NCBI GenBank assembly: GCA_016293805.1
Contig: JAEDDI010000009.1
Span: forward strand, 1-48,460
Source of the DNA: Bacillota bacterium
Lineage (GTDB): Bacteria; Bacillota; Clostridia; Peptostreptococcales; Anaerovoracaceae
Length of the DNA stretch: 48,460 nt
Direction: 5' to 3'
Shown: one piece after another, positions 31,811 through 39,802 of the stretch
Numbering within the stretch: position 1 is the stretch's first letter
How the letters are laid out: each line of letters begins with the position of its first letter
Made by a program: the position numbers and the translations under genes
The notes under the pieces: generated by a model
The model's input: only the letters and a program-made list of their open reading frames with translations
Databases searched by the model: none
Told to the model about the DNA's origin: nothing

Positions 31811-32941
31811 ATGTACAAGATAATGACAGCAGGTCCTGTTCAGGTAAGGGAAAATGTACGAATGGCAAGAAGCCTTGAGACAACCAATCCTGATCTTGAC
31901 CTTGAATTTTATGAACTATACAAAGAGACATGTGATATTTTAAATGATTATATGCATTCGAAAGGAAGAGCATATATTCTGGGCGGAGAGGGTATTCTCG
32001 GACTGGAAGCGGCATGTGCCTCACTTACTGAGCCCGGAGACAGGGTACTTGTAATCGACAATGGTATATTCGGAAAAGGGTTTGCCGATTTTGTATCCAT
32101 GTATGGGGGAACACCGGTCCTTTATTCTGCAGATTACAGAAATCCTCTTGATGCAGAAGCTCTTGCAGATTTTCTTGAAAAAGATTCTGATTTCAAGTAT
32201 GCGACAGTTGTTCACTGTGATACACCAAGCGGTGTGCTTAATGATATTTCTGTGATATGTCCTCTTTTATCGCAGCATGGGATACTTACAGTAGTCGATT
32301 CGGTTGCAGCAATGTTCGGTGAATATGTAAATGTGGAAGAAAGCTGCATAGATATTCTCTGCGGCGGTTCGCAGAAGGCACTGTCTGCTCCTCCGGGACT
32401 GACAATGCTATGGGTCAGTGACAGAGCTCTTGAAGCTATGGAAAACAGAAAAACACCAATAGCTGCATTTTATGCCAACATACTGACATTCAAGAATTAT
32501 TATGAAGACAAATGGTTCCCATATACAATGCCAGTAAGTGATATAATGGGACTGAGAGCCGCACTTGATAATGCGGTGGCAGATACTGATATACTTGCAA
32601 GACATGCAAAAATAGCAGCTGCGACAAGGGAAGCTGTACGAAAATCAGGGCTTTCTCTTTACCTTGAATCGGGGTATTCAAACACAGTAACAGTAATAGA
32701 AGTGCCGGAAGGTCTTACTGACGAACAGATTCTTTCAACAGTTAGAGACAGATACGGAGTAATGCTTTCAGGATGCTTTGACGTCCTTGCAGGTAAAGTT
32801 TTCAGAATAGGACACATGGGGGAGAATGCCAATGAGGATGATATGATAATGACAATGGATGCACTTGACAATACATTTGCAGACCTTGGTTATCCGCTCA
32901 GGGCATCATTAAAAGAAGAGTTTATTAACAGTATGAAATAG
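31811..32941 (+). CDS. Class V aminotransferase (alanine-glyoxylate/serine-pyruvate type)
   Basis: A 376-residue PLP enzyme. It opens KIMTAGPVQVRENVRMA, has VDSVAAMFG (aspartate motif) at about 161 and the Schiff-base lysine in CGGSQKALSAPPGL at about 197, and ends with the small domain containing RIGHMGEN. Relatives transaminate alanine/glyoxylate, serine/pyruvate, phosphonoalanine or, in one branch, pyridoxamine/pyruvate. Its pairing with a vitamin-type ECF S component makes the last option attractive, but that is inference. GGAGG precedes the ATG by 5 bases. A strong terminator follows. Confidence 0.87.
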   Translation: MYKIMTAGPVQVRENVRMARSLETTNPDLDLEFYELYKETCDILNDYMHSKGRAYILGGEGILGLEAACASLTEPGDRVLVIDNGIFGKGFADFVSMYGGTPVLYSADYRNPLDAEALADFLEKDSDFKYATVVHCDTPSGVLNDISVICPLLSQHGILTVVDSVAAMFGEYVNVEESCIDILCGGSQKALSAPPGLTMLWVSDRALEAMENRKTPIAAFYANILTFKNYYEDKWFPYTMPVSDIMGLRAALDNAVADTDILARHAKIAAATREAVRKSGLSLYLESGYSNTVTVIEVPEGLTDEQILSTVRDRYGVMLSGCFDVLAGKVFRIGHMGENANEDDMIMTMDALDNTFADLGYPLRASLKEEFINSMK

Positions 32942-32946
32942 TTCAG

Positions 32947-32980
32947 AAATCTCTGTCCTTACGGGCAGAGATTTGCTTTT
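32947..32980 (+). terminator. Intrinsic terminator after the aminotransferase
   Basis: A 12-bp stem with a TTAC loop (AAATCTCTG... CAGAGATTT, 32947-32974, one G-T pair) is followed by GCTTTT. It lies five bases past the stop codon. Confidence 0.85.
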
Positions 32981-32995
32981 GGGACACAGATTCTG

Positions 32996-33048
32996 TTGAC
33001 AGATAATGTGAAGAGTGATATATTGTCTAACAGTTAGGATGTCTAACT
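32996..33048 (+). promoter_or_regulatory. fab operon promoter with MarR-type operator
   Basis: TTGACA (32996-33001) and TATATT (33019-33024) are 17 bases apart. Directly after the -10 lies the palindrome AGTTAGGATGTCTAACT (33032-33048; 6-bp arms, 5-base spacer), overlapping a second one, CTAACAGTTAG (33027-33037). A repressor here would cover the start of transcription. The MarR family gene at the end of the operon is the obvious candidate, by analogy with FabT. Confidence 0.75.
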
Positions 33049-33091
33049 AAATTTGATGAAGATTGTAATTACATAATAAAGGAGAAAAGAC

Positions 33092-33313
33092 ATGTACGAA
33101 AAAATATTAGAAATCGTTGCTGAACACTTAGACGTTACAGTAGATGAAATCAACAGAGACTCAAAGTTTGAAGATCTTGGGATCGATTCACTTGATGCAG
33201 TGGAACTTGTTATGAAACTGGAAGAAGGTCTTGACATTCAGCTTGACCTTGACAGAGAACTTCAGACTATCGACGACCTTGTAAAATTCGTTGAAGAAAA
33301 GAGCGCTGAATAA
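33092..33313 (+). CDS. acpP: Acyl carrier protein
   Basis: A 73-residue acidic four-helix protein. The phosphopantetheine attachment serine is Ser33 in LGIDSLDAVELVM. Acidic helix II (DAVELVMKLEE) is the docking face for the Fab enzymes. AAAGGAG precedes the ATG. It is the first gene of the fatty acid operon and is followed within two bases by fabK. Confidence 0.96.
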   Translation: MYEKILEIVAEHLDVTVDEINRDSKFEDLGIDSLDAVELVMKLEEGLDIQLDLDRELQTIDDLVKFVEEKSAE

Positions 33314-33314
33314 T

Positions 33315-34259
33315 ATGCGTAAAGGGATAATTGCAGAGGAGCTTGGTCTCAAATATCCGATTTTCCAGGGAGGCATGGCATGGGTTGCAGATGCACAGCT
33401 TGCGGCTGCAGTGTCAAATGCGGGCGGACTTGGAATTATAGGAACTGCAAATGCAGACGGTAAGTTTGTAAGAGAACAGGTTCAGAAGATTAAGACACTT
33501 ACAGACAGACCTTATGGTGTAAATGTAATGCTTCTTAATCCGAATGTGGAGGAAATTGCACAGGTTCTTGTGGAGGAAAAAGTTCCGGTTGTTACTACCG
33601 GTGCAGGAAACTCAACAAAATATCTGAAAATGTGGAATGACGCAGGATGCAAGGTTATTCCTGTTGTCCCTTCGGTTGCATTTGCAAAGCTGGCTGAAAG
33701 AAACGGAGCGTATGCTGTTGTTGCGGAAGGAACAGAAAGCGGCGGTCATGTTGGCGAACTTACAACAATGACACTTGTTCCTCAGGTTGTAGACGCTGTA
33801 TCAATACCGGTAATTGCAGCAGGAGGAATTGCTGACGGCAGAGGAATTGCCGCAGCATTTGCAATGGGTGCACAGGGCGTTCAGATTGGTACAAGATTTG
33901 TGACTGCAAAGGAGTGTCATGTGCATCAGAACTACAAAGACAAGATTCTTAAGGCAAATGATACATCCACAATGGTAACAGGCAGAAGACTCGGTCATCC
34001 TGTGCGTCAGATAAAGAATCAGTTTTCAAGAGAGTATGCCAAGATTGAATATACGGATATTTCCAATGAGGAACTTGATGCATTTGCATCAGGCAAACTC
34101 AGAATGGCAGTATTCGACGGAGACGAAAAGAACGGCTGCTTCCTTGCCGGACAGATTGCAGGCATGATTAAAGAGGAACAGAGCTGTCAGGAGATTCTGG
34201 AAGATCTCTGGACCGATGCCGAAAGAGTAATAGAGGAGACATATAAATGGGTAAAATAG
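33315..34259 (+). CDS. fabK: Enoyl-ACP reductase II (FabK, FMN-dependent)
   Basis: A 314-residue TIM-barrel flavoenzyme of the nitronate monooxygenase/FabK group, making the final reduction of each elongation cycle. The opening LGLKYPIFQGGMAWVAD, the GAGNSTKY loop, VAEGTESGGHVGE and GIADGRGIAAAFAMGAQGVQIGTRF follow the family order. I start at MRKGIIAEELG, two bases after acpP. A TTG start eight codons earlier would overlap acpP and has no ribosome binding site. FabK enzymes are intrinsically tolerant to triclosan, unlike FabI. Confidence 0.93.
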   Translation: MRKGIIAEELGLKYPIFQGGMAWVADAQLAAAVSNAGGLGIIGTANADGKFVREQVQKIKTLTDRPYGVNVMLLNPNVEEIAQVLVEEKVPVVTTGAGNSTKYLKMWNDAGCKVIPVVPSVAFAKLAERNGAYAVVAEGTESGGHVGELTTMTLVPQVVDAVSIPVIAAGGIADGRGIAAAFAMGAQGVQIGTRFVTAKECHVHQNYKDKILKANDTSTMVTGRRLGHPVRQIKNQFSREYAKIEYTDISNEELDAFASGKLRMAVFDGDEKNGCFLAGQIAGMIKEEQSCQEILEDLWTDAERVIEETYKWVK

Positions 34260-35146
34260 CTTTTGTATTTGCCGGTCAGGGCGCGCAGTACACAGGGATG
34301 TGTAAGGGTCTGTCGCCTGAAACCCTTGCAAGGCTTGATGCCGTAAGACCGGGGACAGCCCGCCAGATAATGGAGGCTGATGCTGATGAACTGATGAAGA
34401 CAGATGTGACTCAGCCTTGTGTTTACGCAGCAGACCTCATGGCCGCATTTGCTCTCGAAGAGAGAGGAATTAAAGCAGATGCAGTAGCAGGATATTCCCT
34501 TGGAGAAATAGCAGCACTTGCATATGCAGGTGCCTTTTCCATTGAAGAGGGGATGAAACTTGTTGCTAAAAGAGGAGAAGCTATGCAGAAGGCTTCAGAT
34601 CTGCACGAGACAGGTATGGCTGCAATACTTAAACTCAGTGATGAAAAAGTAATTGAAATATGTTCAAGATTTGACCAGGTGTATCCTGTAAACTTCAACT
34701 GCAAAGGACAGATAAGCTGCGCAGGAGATAAGGCTCAGCTTCTCGACTTTGCTCAGGAGGTCAAGGCAGAGGGAGGCCTTGCACGTATTCTGGAAGTTGC
34801 AGGAGGATTCCATTCGCCGTTCATGAAAACTGCAGCGGATGAACTTGAAAGCGTGTTTGCATCAGTTGAATTTGAAGAAACAAAGATACCTGTATATGCA
34901 AATTATACTGCAGCACCATATGAGGGAAACTATGCAGATATTATGACAAAGCAGATAGTGAATCCGATTCTCTGGCAGAAGGCAATAGAGAACATGATTG
35001 CATCGGGAGTTGATACTTTCATAGAAGTGGGTCCTGGAAACAGACTAGGAAAGATGCTTTCAAGAATATCAAAAGATATTCTGCTTCTCAATGTCGAAAA
35101 CGAAGAGACACTTGAAGCTGCTGTAAAAGCTGTAGGAGGCAGATAA
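34247..35146 (+). CDS. fabD: Malonyl-CoA:ACP transacylase
   Basis: A 299-residue acyltransferase that loads malonyl groups onto ACP. The opening IAFVFAGQGAQYTGM, the nucleophile serine in GYSLGE at about 85 and the late histidine in GGFHSPFM at about 190 are all present. The ATG overlaps fabK by 13 bases and has GGAG seven bases upstream. The length is slightly under the usual 305-315. Confidence 0.95.
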   Translation: MGKIAFVFAGQGAQYTGMCKGLSPETLARLDAVRPGTARQIMEADADELMKTDVTQPCVYAADLMAAFALEERGIKADAVAGYSLGEIAALAYAGAFSIEEGMKLVAKRGEAMQKASDLHETGMAAILKLSDEKVIEICSRFDQVYPVNFNCKGQISCAGDKAQLLDFAQEVKAEGGLARILEVAGGFHSPFMKTAADELESVFASVEFEETKIPVYANYTAAPYEGNYADIMTKQIVNPILWQKAIENMIASGVDTFIEVGPGNRLGKMLSRISKDILLLNVENEETLEAAVKAVGGR

Positions 35147-35148
35147 TT

Positions 35149-35874
35149 ATGATACTTGAAGGAAAGAAAGCCATCGTGACAGGAGGACGTTCGGGAATCG
35201 GCAGGGCTGCTGCGCTGAAGCTCGCCTCTGAAGGTGCGGATGTTGCTGTTTTCGGAAGAACATACGATGAATCTGTTATAAAAGAGATTCAGGATATGGG
35301 AAGGAACGCATATTTTTATGAAGTCGATGTTGCTTCATTTGATGCTGTCAAAGAAGCTGTGGACGATGCCGCAGCCAAAATGGGATCAATAGATATTCTT
35401 GTTAATTCTGCAGGAATTACTAAAGACGGACTTATCGCGATGATGAACGAGGATGCTTTTGACCAGGTTATTGACATTAATCTGAAGGGGACTTTTAATA
35501 CCATAAAGCACTGTTACAGATATTTTATTAAACAGAAGAGCGGAAAAATTGTGAATATTACTTCTGTTTCAGGACTTACAGGAAATGCAGGACAGGCAAA
35601 TTACAGTGCATCCAAAGCAGGTGTTGTGGGGCTTACAAAGACCGTCGCAAAAGAACTGGCAGGAAGAGGAATATGCTGTAATGCAATAGCACCGGGATTC
35701 ATCGAAACACCTATGACAGAGAACCTTAAAGAGTCTCCTTTAATGAAATCAATTCCGATGAAAAGAATGGGTAAACCTGAAGAGGTTGCTGAACTTGTGC
35801 TTTTCCTTGCAAGTGACAGAGCTTCATATATTACCGGTGAAGTAATACGCATAGACGGCGGAATAGCAATGTAG
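35149..35874 (+). CDS. fabG: 3-oxoacyl-ACP reductase
   Basis: A 241-residue short-chain dehydrogenase. The NADPH fold GGRSGIGRAAALKLA, the NSAG motif, catalytic Ser in ITSVSG, and Tyr/Lys in YSASKAG (about 149-153) are present. AGGAGG precedes the ATG; fabD ends two bases earlier. The GGRSGIG variant of the more usual TGASRGIG loop is a modest difference. Confidence 0.95.
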   Translation: MILEGKKAIVTGGRSGIGRAAALKLASEGADVAVFGRTYDESVIKEIQDMGRNAYFYEVDVASFDAVKEAVDDAAAKMGSIDILVNSAGITKDGLIAMMNEDAFDQVIDINLKGTFNTIKHCYRYFIKQKSGKIVNITSVSGLTGNAGQANYSASKAGVVGLTKTVAKELAGRGICCNAIAPGFIETPMTENLKESPLMKSIPMKRMGKPEEVAELVLFLASDRASYITGEVIRIDGGIAM

Positions 35875-35888
35875 GAGTAAAGAAAGTT

Positions 35889-37124
35889 ATGAATAGAAGA
35901 GTAGTTGTTACAGGAATGGGTGTAATCTCGCCTGTAGGAAATGATATTGACACTTTCTGGAATAATCTCATAAACGGTGTCAATGGAATCGGACATATCA
36001 CTAAATTTGACACAACAGACTATGCGGTAAAAATAGCAGCGGAAGTAAAGGACTTCAACGTGCTTGACTATATGTCAAAACCGGATTCAAGAAGAGCTGA
36101 CATAAATGTGCACTATGCAATGGGTGCTGCTGCACAGGCTGTGGAAGACAGCGGGATTGAAGGAAGGTTTGTACCTGAAAGGTGCGGAGTGTATTTCGGT
36201 TCCGGTATTGGAGGAATCACTACATTTGAAGAGGTAAACACAAAACTCATCAACAAGGGACCAAGATTTGTGTCACCGTATTTTATTCCAATGATGATTC
36301 CTAATATGGCAGCAGGAACAATAGCCATAAAATACGGATGCAAGGGAGCGGCACTTCCTGCAGTATCAGCATGCGCATCAGGAACCAATGCAATCGGTGA
36401 AGCACTCAGAGCAATCAGACACGGATACGCAGATGTAATGATTACAGGAGGAACAGAAGCTGCAATTACGGCAACAAGTCTTGCCGGCTTTATAAACATG
36501 CAGGCACTTAATATTACAGATGATATTGAACATGCTTCACTTCCTTTCGATGCAAGAAGAGGCGGATTTGTAATGGGAGAAGGAGCAGGCGCACTTGTTC
36601 TTGAAGAATATGAACATGCTGTTAACAGAGGAGCAAAGATATATGCAGAACTTACAGGATACGGTTCAACATGCGATGCACATCATATGACTGCGCCTGA
36701 TCCTGAGGCAGAAGGCGGAGCAAACGCAATAAGGAATGCATACCTTGAAAACGGTGAATGTGATCCTGAAAGAATCTATATCAATGCACATGGCACAGGA
36801 ACTCCGCTTAATGACAAGTCAGAGACACTTGCGCTTAAGAAAGCTTTCGGCGAAGATGCTGCCCGCAGACTTACAATTTCATCAACAAAATCAATGACAG
36901 GACATATGCTTGGAGCTGCCGGTGCGATTGAAGCAATTGCAAGCATCAAAGTTCTGAATGAAGGAATAGTTCCACCGACTATAGGGCTTGAAGAAGCAGA
37001 TCCGGAATGTGATCTTTTCTATACACCGCAGAAAGCAGTCGAAAAGGAAATAGATGCTGCATTATCCTCATCTCTTGGATTTGGAGGACACAATGCATGT
37101 ATAGCTTTCAGAAAGGTTAAATAA
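35889..37124 (+). CDS. fabF: 3-oxoacyl-ACP synthase II (FabF), copy 1
   Basis: A 411-residue condensing enzyme. The opening RRVVVTGMGVISPVGND, the catalytic cysteine in SACASGTNAIG at about 164, histidines in NAHGTGTPLND at about 302 and SMTGHMLGAAGA at about 340, and the C-terminal LGFGGHNA gate make a complete Cys-His-His enzyme. It elongates acyl-ACP with malonyl-ACP. It lies between fabG and fabZ, the usual place. Confidence 0.95.
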   Translation: MNRRVVVTGMGVISPVGNDIDTFWNNLINGVNGIGHITKFDTTDYAVKIAAEVKDFNVLDYMSKPDSRRADINVHYAMGAAAQAVEDSGIEGRFVPERCGVYFGSGIGGITTFEEVNTKLINKGPRFVSPYFIPMMIPNMAAGTIAIKYGCKGAALPAVSACASGTNAIGEALRAIRHGYADVMITGGTEAAITATSLAGFINMQALNITDDIEHASLPFDARRGGFVMGEGAGALVLEEYEHAVNRGAKIYAELTGYGSTCDAHHMTAPDPEAEGGANAIRNAYLENGECDPERIYINAHGTGTPLNDKSETLALKKAFGEDAARRLTISSTKSMTGHMLGAAGAIEAIASIKVLNEGIVPPTIGLEEADPECDLFYTPQKAVEKEIDAALSSSLGFGGHNACIAFRKVK

Positions 37125-37127
37125 AGG

Positions 37128-37553
37128 ATGAACAAAGAAGAATTAATGAACATTCTTCCTCATAGAGACAACATGCTTCTTGTTGAAGAGGCATATCTGG
37201 ATGAAGAAGGTAAATCACATGGAAAATATACTGTAAAGGGCGATGAGTTTTTCCTTCAGGGTCATTTCCCTGGAAATCCGGTTGTACCCGGTGTAATCCT
37301 CTGCGAGATGATGGGACAGGCCAGCTGCATGCTGTTTGCTGAAGAAATGAAGTCGGGAATGACTCCGATGTTTACCGGTCTTAATGAAGTGAAGTTCAGA
37401 AAACCGGTAAAACCGGGAGATACACTTGAATCGGTATGTGAAGTGGAAAAGGCAAAACCTCCGTTCTACTTCGCCAAAGGAACAGGATACGTGGACGGAG
37501 AGGTGGCAGTTAAAGCCAAATTCTCATTTGCCCTCGTTAAAGGAGAAGAATAA
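37128..37553 (+). CDS. fabZ: 3-hydroxyacyl-ACP dehydratase FabZ
   Basis: A 141-residue hotdog-fold dehydratase. The catalytic pair is His46 in GHFPGNPVVPGV and Glu60 in ILCEMMGQ. The opening NILPHRDNMLLV is typical. The ribosome binding site is weak, but the gene begins only three bases after the fabF stop, so coupling is likely. Its stop overlaps the next start by one base. Confidence 0.94.
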   Translation: MNKEELMNILPHRDNMLLVEEAYLDEEGKSHGKYTVKGDEFFLQGHFPGNPVVPGVILCEMMGQASCMLFAEEMKSGMTPMFTGLNEVKFRKPVKPGDTLESVCEVEKAKPPFYFAKGTGYVDGEVAVKAKFSFALVKGEE

Positions 37554-38743
37554 TGGCTGGCAGATTAGTTATAACCGGAATGGGAGCTGTTACTCCGATA
37601 GGCATCGGCGTTGATGCTTACTGGGAGAACCTGCTTGCAGGAAAATGTGGAATCGGAAAAGTTGAAGGTCTTGATATCAAGGTCGATATTGCTGCTTCAT
37701 GCACCGAATTCAATCCTGAGAATTACATGTCAAAAAGAAAAGCTGCTGAAATGAGCCGGTTTATACAGATGGGATATGCAGCTGCAAAAGAAGCTGTGGA
37801 AATGAGCGGTCTTCCTAAAGACAGTGCAAGGACTGGGCTGACAGTTGGTACAGCTCTTGACGGATTGGCAAATATTACCCAGACACAGAAAAAATATGAT
37901 GCATCTGACAGAAGAAGGACAGACCCGAGATTTCTGACAAAGTCTCTTGGAAATCTTGCGGCTTGTCATGTCTCAATAGAGTACGGATTCACAGGGCCTT
38001 CGCTTTGTATCAATACTGCATGTGCATCAGGCGGTGATGCAATACTTACAGCAGCGCTGCTTCTTAAATCGGGAATGGCGGATGCTATGGTTGTAATAGG
38101 GGCCGAAGCACCAATTGACGAAGTGCTTATGCAGTCTCTGATTGCGACAAAGGCAATTTCACCGACAGGTTCAAGACCGTTTGACAGGACAAGAGACGGA
38201 TTTGTTCCGGGCGAAGGAGCAGGGGCACTTGTAATTGAAACACTTGAACATGCACAGGAGAGAAACGCAGAGATAATCTGTGAGCTTTGCGGATGGGCAA
38301 ACAATTCTGACGGATACAATGCAGTTGCTCCAAGACCTGACGGTGCGGGGGAAAAGAAATGCATGAGGGATGCTCTTGCTGTAGCAGGAATTGAACCGGA
38401 GCAGATCGGATATGTTAATGCCCACGGGACAGCAACACCGAAGGGTGATGAAGTGGAAGCGGAATCAATTGCTGAAGTATTTGGGAAAACACCTTATGTC
38501 GGTTCATCAAAGGGATCAACAGGCCATATGATGGGTGCCGGAGGAATAACTGAGGTTATAACATGTGTAAAGGCAATTGAAACAGGAATTATACCACCTA
38601 CAGCAGGGCTGTCAGAACCCGGAACAGACGAAGTTCGCCTTGCAGCTGATAAAACAGAAGCGGACATTGCATATGCAATATCAAATGCATTCGGATTCGG
38701 CGGACAGAATTCAAGTATAATAGTAGGAAGATTCTTACGGTAA
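37553..38743 (+). CDS. 3-oxoacyl-ACP synthase II (FabF), copy 2
   Basis: A second, diverged 396-residue condensing enzyme. It keeps all catalytic residues: Cys in NTACASGGDA at about 161, His in NAHGTATPKGD at about 293, Lys/His in SSKGSTGHMMGAGG at about 325, and the FGFGGQN end. Differences from copy 1 in the substrate-pocket motifs (NAVAPRPDG instead of HMTAPDPEG) suggest a separate chain-length or starter preference. With no fabH in the cluster, a role in initiation is conceivable. GGAG precedes the ATG. Confidence 0.9.
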   Translation: MAGRLVITGMGAVTPIGIGVDAYWENLLAGKCGIGKVEGLDIKVDIAASCTEFNPENYMSKRKAAEMSRFIQMGYAAAKEAVEMSGLPKDSARTGLTVGTALDGLANITQTQKKYDASDRRRTDPRFLTKSLGNLAACHVSIEYGFTGPSLCINTACASGGDAILTAALLLKSGMADAMVVIGAEAPIDEVLMQSLIATKAISPTGSRPFDRTRDGFVPGEGAGALVIETLEHAQERNAEIICELCGWANNSDGYNAVAPRPDGAGEKKCMRDALAVAGIEPEQIGYVNAHGTATPKGDEVEAESIAEVFGKTPYVGSSKGSTGHMMGAGGITEVITCVKAIETGIIPPTAGLSEPGTDEVRLAADKTEADIAYAISNAFGFGGQNSSIIVGRFLR

Positions 38744-38770
38744 ACATATCAGCTTGCGAAGGTGAAAACG

Positions 38771-39241
38771 ATGCGGGAAATGGACATTGAACTTAACAGT
38801 ATACTGGTGGACACATATCACTATATCCTGAAGATGGAAGAAACACAGAAAAAGTATACAAGAACAAAACTGTCATTCAGAGACAGAAATGCGCTGGAAC
38901 TGATAGAAGGTTCGGATAACGGCAAAAGAATAAGCGATATTGCCGAATTTCTTAAAATATCGAAACCATCTGCAACATCTGTTATAAAGAAACTTGCAAA
39001 GCTGGGATTTGTTGAAAAAAGTCCCGATGGAAGCGATGAGAGAACGACATATGCGAAAATCACAAAAAGAGGAAGACTCATGTGCGCATATCAGAGGCAG
39101 TACAGAAACAGTATGGCGTTAAATGTGGCAGACACTCTGACAGGCGAAGAATATGAAGGTTTCAAGAAGGGTCTCAGAAATTTGAATATGTTTTTCGAGG
39201 AGAGTATTGAACATACTGAAAAAAGAGGGAAAAACAGGTGA
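38771..39241 (+). CDS. MarR family transcriptional regulator (FabT-like)
   Basis: A 156-residue winged-helix protein. Helix-turn-helix RISDIAEFLKISKPSATSVIKKLAKLGFV (about 55-83) is followed by the wing DGSDERTTYAKIT. I choose the ATG of MREMDIELN, six bases after AAGGTG; a GTG start three codons earlier has no site. As the last gene of the fatty acid operon it is the natural candidate for the repressor of the palindrome at the operon promoter, as FabT is in lactic acid bacteria. Its position at the 3' rather than the 5' end is less common. Confidence 0.88.
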   Translation: MREMDIELNSILVDTYHYILKMEETQKKYTRTKLSFRDRNALELIEGSDNGKRISDIAEFLKISKPSATSVIKKLAKLGFVEKSPDGSDERTTYAKITKRGRLMCAYQRQYRNSMALNVADTLTGEEYEGFKKGLRNLNMFFEESIEHTEKRGKNR

Positions 39242-39247
39242 AGCGTA

Positions 39248-39276
39248 TTGACATGAACATCAAGCCGAATTATGAT
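39248..39276 (+). promoter_or_regulatory. Promoter of the superoxide reductase gene
   Basis: A perfect TTGACA (39248-39253) and TATGAT (39271-39276) are exactly 17 bases apart, giving a leader of about 45 bases before the start codon. No operator palindrome was recognised. Confidence 0.85.
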
Positions 39277-39328
39277 TGACCTGTAAAGGCCACATTCGGA
39301 TAGGAGTAGAAGTTTTTAGGAGGTAATT

Positions 39329-39709
39329 ATGGAACAGAAATTCTATATCTGCGCACACTGCGGAAACATTATTGCAAAAGTAAAGGATGCCGGAGTACCT
39401 GTTATGTGCTGCGGTCAGAAGATGGATGAACTTGTCCCTGGAACTGTTGATGCATCAGTTGAGAAGCATGTACCTGCTTTCACAGTTGAAGGCAACATCG
39501 TGAAGGTTAAAGTCGGTTCAGTTGAACATCCGATGGCTGAAGAGCATTACATCGAATGGGTATCACTTCAGACAAAGCAGGGAAATCAGAGAAAGGCTCT
39601 TGTCCCTGGACAGGCACCTGAAGTTGAATTTGCAATCTGTGACGGAGATGAAGTTGAAGCAGTTTATGCATACTGCAATCTTCATGGCCTTTGGAAGGCA
39701 GAAGCTTAA
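39329..39709 (+). CDS. Desulfoferrodoxin (superoxide reductase)
   Basis: A 126-residue two-iron protein that reduces superoxide to peroxide without releasing oxygen, characteristic of anaerobes. Centre I ligands Cys8, Cys11, Cys27 and Cys28 form a rubredoxin-like site. Centre II ligands His47 (in the EKHVP motif), His67, His73, Cys116 and His119 (CNLHGLW) are all present, so the active site is complete. AGGAGG precedes the ATG by 5 bases. It is monocistronic with its own promoter and terminator. Confidence 0.97.
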   Translation: MEQKFYICAHCGNIIAKVKDAGVPVMCCGQKMDELVPGTVDASVEKHVPAFTVEGNIVKVKVGSVEHPMAEEHYIEWVSLQTKQGNQRKALVPGQAPEVEFAICDGDEVEAVYAYCNLHGLWKAEA

Positions 39710-39722
39710 CAGGAATATTTCA

Positions 39723-39745
39723 GCCGGGACACTGTCCCGGCTTTT
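39723..39745 (+). terminator. Intrinsic terminator of the superoxide reductase gene
   Basis: An 8-bp GCCGGGAC/GTCCCGGC stem with an ACT loop is followed by TTTTGTTGT. Confidence 0.9.
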
Positions 39746-39802
39746 GTTGTCCATACGGCAGTTCAGGAAAACAGATAATACGATACAAACGAAGGTATAT
39801 CC

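Noticed and set aside
33291..33314. TTG start of fabK overlapping acpP
   Set aside because: No ribosome binding site. The MRKG start directly after acpP gives the normal FabK N-terminus.
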